64,000 bases of DNA from Gnetum montanum. Lineage: Eukaryota > Streptophyta > Gnetopsida > Gnetales > Gnetaceae. The first letter of the stretch is position 1. Each line of letters begins with the position of its first letter. The position numbers and the translations under genes are program-made. Location: NCBI GenBank assembly GCA_015680685.1, contig MNCI01004871.1, positions 556,770 to 620,769 of the forward strand, written 5' to 3'. Positions 33,967-45,436 of this stretch are shown piece by piece. Below the pieces are notes generated by a model. It saw only the letters and a list, made by a program, of their open reading frames with translations. It did no database searches and was not told the origin of the DNA.

Positions 33967-36320
33967 ATGTCTTCTTCTTCTTCTCATAAGAGCAACTCAC
34001 CACCTAGGGACAATACAAAGAACAGTCGGCAATCAAAAAAACAACCTAAATTAGCCAGTTCCTCAACAATATAAGATGGAATATACTCATCCCGATGAGT
34101 ATATTCCTAACTTTACTTTTATCCTCCATCAAGATGAACAGATGCACTGGAGAGATTTGCAAGGTAACATAGTGTTACCTCCAGATCGGGCAGTCCCAAA
34201 CATGCTTCTTCGTGCTTTGGCATAGATTGGCATGACAGAATTATACACTGAATATGTTGTGGAAACTTTTGACGTAAGGGATTACTATCCTACATCAGCA
34301 CAACGTATGAGGGACTCAAGGCAAGAGAGCCAACATACCCTGTTGAAGGACAAGGGCCCACACGTCCTTAGCGAAATAAGAGATGAGGAACCCCTTATAA
34401 CAGGTTCTTTAACAAATGTTGTTCCCCCTCCTAATGATGGTGAGGAGGTGGGGTATCAAAACCTATGCTCAACGATACATAACACTGGTTTTGATCCCCG
34501 TGAATGCCAACTGTTCATAGAGGGAACAACAACTCATAATAAGGATGGGCACTTAGATCGTCATCACGATCGGGGCCATAATAGCAGAAGAGAAGGTACG
34601 AAGCATCATCATGGTGATGGTTCTCCTTCCTCTTCTCCTTCATCTCATCGCTCACCCTCTCCTTCCACATCTAGGTGCAACCAGCACGAGCATAATAGAG
34701 AGGATAAAGGTAAGAAAAATGAGAGACCTCGACGACAGAGTCGAGAGAGAGGACAACGGCATGAACGAAGGGAAAGTAGGAAACAATGAAGACATCACAG
34801 GCATCATGAAAGAGATGATCATGATGAGCCCCTACTTATAACCTGAAGTATGCTTGACATAACAGAGGCTGTGAGAATACCAACAAGGCATTTAAAAGAT
34901 AGTCAGATCAAATGCTTAGACATGAAAAACATCCCACGATTTGAAGGGGGATACAACGCTGATCTGCAACATCATTTATAGGCATTCCACGATGCCTATG
35001 CCTTGAAGAACATAGAAAATGAGTGGCAAAAACTTAAGTTGTTTCCCAGGACACTCACCAAGGAAGTTGAGAGTTGGTATCGGTCCTTAGAACCGAAAAC
35101 CATTAGGAGGTGGAGTACGATGTTAGAACTCTTCAATGATAAATATCAAACGTACTCCAAAGTGTCTAATTTACATAAGAAAATCCAAGGATGGAAGCAA
35201 GGAACTCATGAACCCTTGGATGCTGCCATGGCCCGCTACTACACATTGTTACATCATTGCCCGGGCCATGGATACGCTCAACGGGATCGACTTCGCCACA
35301 TCATGGATGGGCTAAGGCATGAGACTCGAAGGACCCTTGGGACTTATGCCCAAGGAAGACTATCACAACTTAGAGCCCATGAAGTTCATCACTTGTTGGA
35401 ACAAGTAGCAAAAGAAGAAGATGAACTACGAAAAAGAGAGAGTGCGGAAGAATACAACTATGACCCCTCCCTTCAAAAGAAGGGAGTGAAATTTTGTGAT
35501 GAGGAGGATGAGTCACCACTCGAAGAGCTGGTGAACAGAAAAACCTTGCTGATTCAAAAATTAACAATAGAAGTATCAGCTAAGATGGATCAATTGTGGG
35601 ATTTCTTAGACTCTAGACTTGAAACTATCTTGAAAATTATAGAAGTGTCTAAGGCGGAACAAAGTAGTGACAAAGATAAGACAAAGCGGAGAAATTCAGG
35701 CCCTACACATAACAAGGGTAAGGGGAAAATTACTATCTCCAATGAAGTTGTGGAATCAAACACAGACAATGACGATGGATGTTAGATCTGTTATTATGAC
35801 CATCCTAAGGGATGTTGTCCAATCAACTCACATTTACAAGAGTCTGGGGTGTATGCACTTAATCCAAGACTTAACCAACGGCAAACACCCTGAAGGTTAC
35901 CTTATCCCCAAGGTAACCCAAGGTAGTTCCACCAACCCTTAACACATTATCCAAGTGGAACTCCACCACAACCCATCGGACAACATCAGCAGTGGCAATA
36001 CCCACAGTCATGGGGGATGCCACCGCTGAAACAACAGTACCCTTGCCGACAGCCGATTCCTCCAAGTGACCCTATGGGTTACGCAATCCCACAACGTCAC
36101 TACCCAGTGCAGGAATATCACCAGAGTTTTCCTCTAGGAAGAAACATCCCACATGAATACCATCCTCCAAATCCATCTGCACCTCTCACGCTAGTAGCTC
36201 CACGACCAACCGCTCCAACAACGCTAAGGGTATTTCCCACACAACCGCAACAACCTAATGTCACGAGGGCTTCCAATCCTCAATTCTCAGTTGGTCCTAA
36301 TATTTTTACACAAAAATGAC
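33967..36320 (+). pseudogene. gag: gag of E5
   Basis: ATG at 33967 (MSSSSSHKSNSPPR), frameshifted near 34076, then a common register from 34232 to 35785. N-terminal module with NMLLRALA and TELYTEYVVETFDVRDYYPT; Arg/His/Ser-rich linker 34540-34790; capsid region 35003-35420 (LKLFPRTLTKEVESWYRSLE, LFNDKYQTYSKVSNLHKKIQ, TLLHHCPGHGYAQ, ETRRTLGTYAQGRL). A charged helix (35500-35660) and an acidic end (VVESNTDNDDGC) follow. The zinc knuckle C*ICYYDHPKGC at 35780-35820 has its second residue replaced by a stop. A Pro/Gln-rich tail runs to 36320. Gag forms the particle; this copy is broken. Confidence 0.8.
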
Positions 36321-36429
36321 CTTTCTTCAGAGCCAACAATCCAACTAAGCCCTCACCCTCACAAGTGGTTGAACATCTAAACACCGCTAAACCCCTTCAA
36401 ATAAAAAGATGCACCCAATGCACACGGTT

Positions 36430-36910
36430 ATGTTAACACATATCGTAACCGACTAGATTAAGGTAGGCCACCTTCCCAAGAAACTATCTGATCCTGGGAG
36501 TCCAATAATTTACCTTCAAGTCACTGGGAATGAACCTCACAAGGCTCTTCTTAACTCAAGCTCCGGGGTCAACTTAATCTGGCAAGAATTGTATAAAGCC
36601 TGGAACCTGCCTCCACTCAAGAAGAGCAATATTCGCTTAGAGCTAGCCGACCAATCAATCACTATTCTATTGGGCCAGGTTGAGGACATTGTTACCACCC
36701 TAGGTGGTTGGTCCTACCCAGCTGATTTCCTAGTGATCCAAATAAATAATGATAAGGGGGATTTTCCCATAATAATGGGAAGAGCATGGCTGAGCACAAT
36801 TGATGCATGCCTAGGAATCCGCAATCTTTCCCTGGAAATATTCAAGAAAAATACTTTTGGAAAGATTGAAAGGAAGAGAGTTCCATGCATCGCATATGGT
36901 GACACATGAT
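36430..36910 (+). pseudogene. Aspartic protease of E5
   Basis: Reads SWQELYKAWNLPPLKKSN-like sequence (Trp for Ser uncertain), LGQVEDIVTTLGGWSYPADF and IIMGRAWLSTIDACLGIRNL. The active-site segment, ALVDLGSRVNLI in E2, here reads ALLNSSSGVNLI (36544-36579): the catalytic Asp is Asn (36553-36555), so the enzyme would be dead even without the TGA at 36907. The register is shared with the downstream RT. Confidence 0.8.
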
Positions 36911-37185
36911 GCCATTGCGTGCAGAAATCATGGGTGATGTGAAGTTTAACATTACCTGCATGCAATCAATGTGCACAAGATATTGACATACAACAGTGCC
37001 TATATGCAACAGCCACACAACAAGAAGACACCCAGTGGCTAATAGCTAATCTGGAGAGAAACTCAATGACATGCATGGAACTAATTGAGGGGATAACTAG
37101 TACTTACATTGAAAGCATGGATGCACTTGAGTAGGTTCGTGGCCAACTTCCAGCCCTTAACCCTGAAAACATTAGTTGGGGGAAG

Positions 37186-38960
37186 TTGGAGATTCCTAAG
37201 AAGTTTAAACAAGAGCTCCTAGATTTAAAACCATTGTCCACTAGTTTGGAATACATGACCCTTAAAAATGGAAAATCGGTAATCATCAATGCAAAGCTCG
37301 CACCCAAGCAAAAAGAAAGTTTGCTAAAGGTAATAAATAAGTGGTCAATAGCCTTTGCATGGTCATACCCTGAACTAACTAGAATAGACCCTAGGATATG
37401 CCAGCATACAATTTACATGAACCCCTCCATGAAGCCTCGCAAACAACCGTAGAGGTGATTGAACCCGAAGTTAAAACAAATAGTAAAAGAGGAGATAGAG
37501 CAACTTCTCAAGGCTGGGTTCATTTACCCCATTGCTGATAGTGAATGGGTTAGTCCTCTTGTAATCGTACCAAAGAAAGGAGGCAAATGGAGGGTGTGTA
37601 TAGACTTTAGGCTATTGAATATGGCAACCTTCAAAGATCACTTCCCATTACCATTTGTTGACCAAGTCTTAGACACGATAGCAGGGCATCGCTACTATAG
37701 TTTTCTGGATGGGCATAGTGGGTACAACCAAATATGAATCGTGTCAGAAGACCAAGCCAAAAAAATGTTCACCAGTCCTTGGGGAACGTTTGCATATAAA
37801 AAAATGCCTTTCGGCTTGTGCAATGCCCCTGCCCCATTCCAACGATTAGTTCTAAACATCTTTCAGCAGCAAATTGGTAATGGAGTAGAAGTCTTTATGG
37901 ATGACTTCTCCACTTATGGGATGAGCTTTGATCAAGCCCTCAACCGGTTAAAGCAAGTATTGACACGATGTGTTAAAACCAACCTAAAGCTCAACTGGTA
38001 GAAAAGCCATTTGATGGTTCAAGAGGGCATAGTATTGGGGCATAAAGTTTCACAATCAGGAATAGAGGTGGACCCGGAAAAAATTAAAGTTAATCAAGGA
38101 ATTACCCAATAACCAAAGACTATCAAAGACATTCAGTCATTCCTTGGACACACTAGCTACTACAGGAGATTTATCGAGAACTTCTCCAAAGTTGCCAAGT
38201 CATTGGTGGAATTAACGAAAAAAGATGCACCATTCGAATGGACCAGGGAATGTGAATGAGCATTCCAAACTCTTAAATAGAGACTCATGGAAACTCCCAT
38301 TCTACAAGCCCCTGACTGGTCCAAGTCATTTCATATCATGACCGATGCATCTAATTATGCCTTAGGAGCCATACTAACACAATTAGATGAACAAAGATGA
38401 CTTTATTACATCCATTGTGCCAGTAAAAGTATCATCGATGCACAACTCAACTACATGACTACGGAAAAGGAATTAATGGCTATAGTGTTTGCACTAGATA
38501 AATTTAGGCACTATGTATTGGGCTACAAAGTATACATCCATACGGATCATAGTGCAATTAGGTTCCTTATGAACAAGCCAACAGTTAGCCCACGTATCAT
38601 ACGTTGGTTGGTAATTCTTCAGGAGTTCGATTTAACAATAGTAGATCACAAAGGCATTGAGAATGTAGTCACAGATCACCTATCTTGGTTGCGTTGGAAC
38701 AACAAAGAGGATGAATATGCTGTATCTAACCATTTTCCTTATGAAACCCTCTTTGCTAGTGTAGTAAATGATCAACCCATGGAAATAAATTGGTATAGTA
38801 GCATTCTTACTTATCTCATTTCCCAACAAACACCACAGGGGTTGGACTTTAGGAAGAAAAAACAGTTTCTTCACAAAACCAAGTACTTCATGGAAATCAA
38901 GGGACAACTCTATAAAGTTTGTTCTGATGGCTTGGTTCAATGGTGTGTGCCTGATCAGGA
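37186..38960 (+). pseudogene. Reverse transcriptase and RNase H of E5
   Basis: One register throughout. RT: SKKFKQ-type entry at 37186, EEIEQLLKAGFIYPIADSEW (37489), GGKWRVCIDFRLLN (37578), FKDHFPLPFVDQVLD, FLDGHSGYNQI, a stop at 37735, TSPWGTFAYKKMPFGLCNAP, and catalytic VFMDD at 37891-37905. Connection with [17 protein letters not shown] near 38150. RNase H: TDASNYALGAILTQ (38342, first Asp), TTEKELMAIVFALDKFRHYV (38458, Glu) and IHTDHSAIRFLMNKP (second Asp). Stops at 37450, 37456, 37735, 37999, 38110, 38257, 38278 and 38398 replace Trp, Gln or Arg positions. No frameshift is seen, so this copy is relatively young. Confidence 0.88.
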
Positions 38961-40012
38961 TCAATTAAAAGCTCTCTAGGTTGCTCATGAGGGCCCCTGT
39001 GGGGGTCACTATGCTGGGAGATGAATGGCTACCAAGGTCCTACTTACAGGATATTATTGGCCAACACTATTTTGGGACGCCCATCATTTTGCCCAATCCT
39101 GTGAACACTGCCAATGTGATGGTGGAATGACTACTAGAATGGAGGGTCCTCAACAATGGATTCAACCTTTGGAACCCTTTGATATATGGGGAATAGATTT
39201 TATGGGTCCTATTACACCGATGTCCAACAGAAATGCATATATCATCGTTTCTGTTGATTACTTAACCAAATGGGCTAAAGCGGGCATAGTAATAGACTGC
39301 ACATCATCTACGACTGCACAATTTGTACAACAACAAATCGTAAATAGGTTTGGTGTGCTGTGTGCACTCATCTCTGATAATGGAACACATTTTACAGGTG
39401 CAACCTTTCACAAATTAATGCAATGCTTAGGGGTTGAGCATAAATTAACCACACCTTACCACCCCCAAGCTAATGGCCAAGTCGAGGTTACTAACCAGGA
39501 GATTACCAGAATATTAACGAGAACAATTAACAAATTTAGGCAAGATTGGAGCACAAAAATGAACGATGCTCTCTAGGCATACCGCTCCACTTGGAAGCTC
39601 CCTACAGGCTATTCTCCATATGAGTTAGTGTATGGAAAACTACCAAAGCTCCCCATATAGAATGAGCTTCATACACTATCCATGGCTTGCGACCTCCACC
39701 TAGAACTTGACCTAGCACAAAAACAACGATTGACAACTCTGAACATGCTAGACGAGAATAGATTGATTGCACTATCGTTAAATGAGTTGCATAAAGCACA
39801 CAGTAAATAGTGTCATGACTTAAGAATTCGAAGGTTTAGATACCAACCAAAAGACAAGGTCCTTTACCAGAATCCCACACACGTACCTCAATGTACAAAA
39901 TTTCAAACATTGTGGGAAAGACCCTATATTATTCATACAACCTTCCCCTTTGGAGCCATGATGATATACAAGCCTAATAGCCCGAATAAAAGATTATTGG
40001 TTAATGTACAAC
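38961..40012 (+). pseudogene. int: Integrase of E5
   Basis: N-terminal zinc-binding HEGPCGGHYAG and CEHCQ (38985-39115, with stops at 38977 and 39022). Core: WGIDFMGPITPMSN (39188, first Asp), ISDNGTHFTGATF (39370, second Asp), ANGQVEVTNQEITRIL (39470, with the Glu that E2 lacks). C-terminal region: YELVYGKLPKL, ENRLIALSLNELHKAH, TKFQTLWERPYIIHTTF and SPNKRLLVNVQ, ending about where E2 has its stop; in E5 that codon is CAA and the frame runs on through a short basic tail. Stops at 39574, 39658 and 39808. It has no chromodomain, as expected outside the chromoviruses. Confidence 0.88.
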
Positions 40013-42111
40013 AAAAAAAACCTTTCCGTGAACTTGCAACAGCTAGTACAAATTACACCTCCACTAGCGGGCAACCTCACTCTCTATTCCAGATCTCTCC
40101 CTGGCAATTCAGTCATGGGGGACATGGCCACCTATGCTAATCATATGGGTCCCTCAGTTCTTTTTACACATTTTGTTTTACAACGTTTTTGTTTTACAAG
40201 TTTTTGTCTTACAGATTTTTGTTTTACACATTTTTTCTTACACGTTTTTGTTTTACAATTTCTTTAACTTTTCTTGTTTTTGTTTTACAAATTTCTTCAA
40301 CTTTTCTTGTTTTTGTTTTTCAACATCATTATACTTTTTCATTTTGTGTGTGTGTGTGTGTGAGAGAGAGAGATCCACCCTGTAAGTTTGTCACCCAATA
40401 AGTGTTCTTCATGATGGTATGAACTATTTTCATGTTGGTTGCTAATGTTTGGTTTTTACCTTTAAGTCATAATGTTGATACTAAGGTATGTTTCTTTTGA
40501 TATGGTAGGCAATGAGTTCACTTCATCCATCCATCCACCATTTTCTATGGTCTCTCTTAGCTTGGAAATGTACAGTCTCCTTCATAATAAGAACTTTAAT
40601 AAATCGGTGACTGGGCATTTCTCAAAATAAGGAAGGACTCAAGGATTGCAAAGGGTGTGACTTGAAGGGAACTTGATGCATTTGTGTTAGCCATTCTTTT
40701 GGGTGCTTGGATGTTTTCTTCTTAAGTTTTCTTACCGTTCCGATGTTACCCAATTATCGAAAGCTGAGACAATAAAAATAAGAAGTCTTTGCATGGTGTG
40801 GTTCTCACGCATAAAAAAAAGAAAAAAAAGTGAGAATTTAAAGCACACCCCTTAGACGAATAATCCCTTGGGCTACAAGCACTAGTTATGGAACCAAAAG
40901 TGCTCCCCCTAACTAAGGCCCTTCTCGCTTCCCATTCTCTCCTTTATTTCGTAGGAATGGTGGTGGCTCTTTGGAAGTGCATTCTTGTCACTTCAAGAGG
41001 ATGGATTGGCCAAATGCATTGATGTGAAGTCACTAGATGTGGTTGGTTTGAGGCCAGAGTTGGAATGAGATTTGCCAAGTCACATTAATCATGCAACATA
41101 CAAGGGTTTGTACACCACCTTGTTCTTGGGATTCCATTCCATCCTCTTCTCTCCACCCTTCTCTCCACTGTTCACCTCATTACTGCTTGTATCATTAGTG
41201 TATATATTTTGGTTGATGCATTGTTTTCTTTTTGGTAAATTCTTGTGGTTAAAACTTTAACTCTTGTTCCAATTAACATTCCTAGAGCCTACAGACTCTT
41301 TGAATGTGGGTTTGTCAGGGCATTAAGGGCATGAGCCTACTTTGGGGAGGACCCACTAATATTCTTTTTTGGTGCACTTGTTAAATTCTTTCCCTTAACA
41401 TTTTTGCAATTAATTTTATTTTGTTCATTTCCATCTTGACATCCATTTCATCGATGCCATAGTTGTCTCTTTTATCTATCTTTCTTACTCCTTTTCTTTC
41501 TCCATTCTAACACTACTGGAGGTTCACGATTAGTCATGGGGGTATGAGGCCCGATTTTTTCGATTTTCTCTTAGCCCCAATTTTTTCAATTTTTTTCTAA
41601 CCCCTACACCTCCAGTAGTCATCATTAATACATCCCCAGATCCATAATTAGCCATACCACAACCTAGCCAATGGACCTACACCAAAGCAAGGTATTAATT
41701 ACATGATGATTCATTTACCCTTGCTAATATATGATTGTGTTATGTGTGCAGATGGTGATCATACCTCAACGAATTGGATCTAGAGCAAACACTTGGAATG
41801 GAGCCGTGCTAGAAGTAGCTATGCAAGGAGCAAGATCGATGGCGTGCTTAAGGATGGACAACAAAAGGCGTAATCTTGGCGTTGGCAATAGCAACACTTC
41901 TTTCTCTATTCTCTCTCAGCTACCAACTAAGGCTTGATGTCAATGTAATAAGGTGTTCACCCTTGTTATCATGAACACTAGTTTTGTCAAGTCTTGTAAT
42001 GATGATCTATTCACATGTCATCCCATTAGTTCCATTCACCTCAATAATCCCATACCTTCCCAATATTTTATAAGGAACTCGAGAATGAGTTTTCATTTAG
42101 TCATGGGGGTA
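40013..42111 (+). other. 3' non-coding region of E5
   Basis: No long ORF; the open frames at 40134-40401 are low-complexity Phe/Leu/Val readings of T-rich sequence (ttttgttttaca repeats) and a (GT)n(GA)n tract at 40346-40372. Three AGTCATGGGGG polypurine-like tracts occur: 40111-40121, 41531-41542 and 42100-42111, the last being the true PPT next to the LTR. The conserved block TTTGGGGAGGACCCACT is at 41341-41357. The region aligns with 3928-5915 of E2 (reverse orientation). Confidence 0.75.
41752..41937 (+). CDS. Short 3' ORF of E5, 61 residues
   Basis: MVIIPQRIGSRANTWNGAVL to SQLPTKA, then TGA. It is uninterrupted here, and the same reading in E2 (4109-4305) is broken. The ATG directly follows tgttatgtgtgcag, a good 3' splice site, so it may be the start of a spliced subgenomic message. 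Only the short N-terminal piece is open. E6 has a much longer ORF (53395) at the equivalent place, also right after a splice-acceptor sequence. Function unknown; it may be a remnant of such a longer protein. Confidence 0.4.
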   Translation: MVIIPQRIGSRANTWNGAVLEVAMQGARSMACLRMDNKRRNLGVGNSNTSFSILSQLPTKA

Positions 42112-43051
42112 TGATGAGACACGATATCACATGGACCGCGATATTGCGTACACAATATCGCAGCCGCCGTGATATTACATCCCATGCGATATCGCATACG
42201 CGATATCACGTACGCAATATCATGGTGTGCCATCATATCTATAAATAAGAGGTGGCTCTCCCTTGTTTCATCATCCTAGGCTAGAAGTAGGGAAACTCTG
42301 GCAAATTGATCACTCCAGAGATAAAATATTTTCCATGTGCCTACAGTAGGAGTCCTAAAGTGAACGGATCTTTATTCGAGTAGCATTATACTTGAACACA
42401 AGTTGTGTACGGCAATAAAGATGAACTTCCTGGATAAACCTTGCAGTGCATGGAATAGGATTTTATTTTATTTTTATTTTTATTTATTGTTTTCTCTCTC
42501 ACCCTTATCTCCTAGTAATGCAGAATGAGTACGACTTGATTACGAGCATTTAAGGATGTGTATGGATAATCAAGGAACGGATGCTCATTGCAGTTAGGCT
42601 ACATTAGATTCTCTCAACCCTTTCCTCCTAGTTAAGTGCCTCAGTACGATCACTTCGAGCACATGCGTTACGCGTGGTGATCTCAGCAATGATTAGCATT
42701 TGGTAGCCACAGTTGCATCGGTTCAGGGTGTGTACGGTAAGTGGGAATGGATGCTGACACTAGGTTAATTTAGACTTAGTTAGTTAGTTAGTTAAAGTTA
42801 GGAATTAGTCTTCTCAACCCTTCACCTTAATATCATAGGAGATAAAAGATAAAAATATATAAAAATCATATACCTCAGACTTGCTTAACTATACACTGTG
42901 ACAACTACAAGTAAGTTTGGGAAGACAACGAATGATTAACCTTAAGTGTTCCATGGGGCATGTAGGCACTTAGTTTACGGAGTTTGACTGGATCACGCGT
43001 GCTATGCTCATATTCGTATGGTTGAGTGTAGGGGTGCCTCGCAACTCATCA
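42112..43051 (+). repeat. 3' LTR of E5
   Basis: 940-bp partner of 32806-33820 with TATA box near 42238-42250 and the CGATATCG-type array at 42115-42225. The end CTCATCA is followed by target duplication CAGAT. Confidence 0.92.
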
Positions 43052-45150
43052 CAGATCAAAGTGTAAACCACGTAGGTTACTTGTCTGTGCATGTTCCCAT
43101 TTGGTTGATGATATACATGACATAGTATGATTACATAGCATTCCTTTTTGTGTCCTATCTCTAAGAGATCATGAACTTACCTATTCATCTAGGAAGCCCT
43201 ATTGTGCATGTTACAAATCAAAGTATAAATCATGTAGGTTGTCCATTCATTTATGTTCCTATTTGGATGATGACATTTGTAAACCATTTCTCTTCGGTAT
43301 GTTTGTTGTGTAGGATGCCCAATTGTGCATGTTACGAATCAAAGTGTAAACCATGTAGGTTTCCCACCCATGCATGTTTTTACTTGGCTGATGATATACA
43401 TGACACAGTGCAATTATGTAGTATTTATTTCCATGTCCTACCTCTAGGAGATTATGAACTTACCTATTCATCTAGAAAGCATTGTCATGCATGTTATAGA
43501 TCGAAGTGTAAACCATGTAGGTTTCCCATGCATGCATGTTTTCATTTGGGTGATGATATTCAAAAATGATTTATCTTCAATAGGCTTGTTGTATAGGATG
43601 CCTCATCATGCATGTTATGAATCAAAGGGTAATTCATATAGGTTGTCTATTTGTGAATATTCCTATTTACTTAATGATATACATGACACAGTGTGATTAC
43701 ATAGCATTTCTTTCCATGTCCTATCTCTAGGAGATCATAAAATTATCTATTCATCTAGGAAGGCCTATCATGCATGTTACAGATCAAAGTGTAAAACATG
43801 TAGGTTTCCAATCCATGTATGTTCCTATTTGATTAATGATATACATGACATAGTGCAATTACGTAGCATTCCCTTCCATGTCCTACCTCTAGGAGATCAT
43901 GAACTTATCTATTCATCTAGGAAGCCCTATTGTGCATGTTACAGATCAAAGTATAAACCATGTAGGTTGTCCATCCATGCATGTTCCTATTTGGTTACGA
44001 TATTCATAAACCACTTTTCTTTAGTATGTTTGTTGTGTAGGATTTTCAGGCATGCATGTAATGGATCAAAGTATAAACCATGCAGGTTTTCCATCCATGC
44101 ATATTCCTATTCAATTGATGATATATATGACACAGTGTGATTATGTAGCATTTCTTTCAACGTCCTACATTTAAGAGATCATCAACTTATCTATTCATCT
44201 AGGAAGCCCTGTTATACATGTTGCAGATCAAAGTGTAAACCATGTAGGTTGCGCATCTGTTCATTTTCCTATTTGAATGATGACATTTGTAAAACATTTC
44301 CCTTTAGTATGTTTGTTATGTAGGATTTCCAATCATGCATGTTACAAATCAAAATGTAAGCCATGTAGGTTGCCAATCCATGCATGTTCCTATTTGATTA
44401 ATGATATACATGACATAGTGCAACTACATAGCATTCCCTTCCATGTCCTACATCTAGGAGATCATGAACTTATCTATTCATCTAGGAAGCCCTATTGTGC
44501 ATGTTACAAATCAAAGTATAAACCATGTAGGTTGTCCATCTGTTCATGTTCCTATTTGGTTACGATATTCATAAACCACTTTTCTTTAGTATGTTTGTTG
44601 TGTAGGATTTTCAAGCATGCATGTAACGAATCAAAGTATAAGCTATGTAGGTTTTCCATCCATGCATATTCCTATTTGGTTGATGATATATATGACACAA
44701 TGTGATTATGTAGCATTCCTTTCAATGTCCTACATCTAAGAGATCATGAACTTATCTATTCATCTAGGAAGCCCTGTTATACATGTTGCAGATCAAAGGG
44801 TAAACCATGTAGGTTGCACATCTGTTCATGTTCTTATTTGGGTGATGACATTCATAAACCATTTTTCTTTTATATGTTTGTTGTGTAGGATGCCTGATCA
44901 TGGATGTTACCAATCAAAGTGTAAGCCATGTAGTTTTCACATCTATGCATGTTTCTATTTGATTCATTATATACATGACACAAGGTGGTTACCTAGCATT
45001 TTTTTTTTGTATCCTACCTCTAAGAGATCATGAACTTATCTATTCATCTAGAAAGCCTGATTATGCATGTTAGATATCGAAGTATAAACCTTTCAAGTTT
45101 CTCATTTTTACATGTTCCTATTTAGTTGATGTTATTTTTAAGCTATTTCC
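43052..45150. repeat. Satellite S2, third block
   Basis: About seven and a half dimeric units. The marker 'gaacttatctattcatctag' (or variants) recurs at about 43175, 43455, 43735, 43898, 44183, 44465, 44747 and 45030; the 163-bp step at 43735-43898 is a half-unit deletion. The longest plus-strand open readings (43171-43569, 44277-44705) are repeats of one motif with Cys-Lys-Pro-Cys and I do not consider them genes. 45151-45436 is AT-rich with nothing recognisable. Confidence 0.85.
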
Positions 45151-45436
45151 CTTTGGCATGTTTGTGTTCCATGAGTATTCCTATGTGATTAGTTAGGTCC
45201 AGTGTGATTCATTAAGTTGCTCTTCATTAATGTTCATTATCTAATAATTATGTGATGACTGGATGATTAACTATATTTGTATCTATCATGAAGGTTTACA
45301 TCAAGAATACTAATACACTTTATCATTAATTTTATCTAATTTATTTAAACTATTTGTTAAATAAATATAGTAGAGTATATTTCTCACTTGAGTTCTATTA
45401 CAAGAGTAAATAGACAATATTGTTTAAAATGTTAAG

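Larger units (their letters stand above)
32806..43051 (+). mobile_element. E5: full-length Athila-like Ty3/gypsy retrotransposon
   Basis: 10.2-kb plus-strand element in satellite S2, LTRs 32806-33820 and 42112-43051, target duplications TAGAT (32801-32805) and CAGAT (43052-43056). It carries a primer binding site, gag, protease, RT, RNase H, integrase, a 2-kb 3' region with a short ORF, and a polypurine tract at 42102-42111. From about 36430 to 40012 protease, RT, RNase H and integrase are in one continuous register, broken only by stop codons. The closest relative in the window is E2, but the LTR belongs to a longer subfamily. Confidence 0.92.

Noticed and set aside
40134-40401. Phe/Leu/Val-rich ORFs that look like membrane segments
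   Set aside because: Readings of T-rich simple sequence and a (GT)n(GA)n tract in the 3' region of E5; absent from E2.
43171-45033. Consecutive plus-strand ORFs of 80-142 residues with a recurring CYKSKCKPCR-like motif
   Set aside because: They are translations of satellite S2 units; the reading follows the repeat period, starts and stops arbitrarily, and no family resemblance exists.
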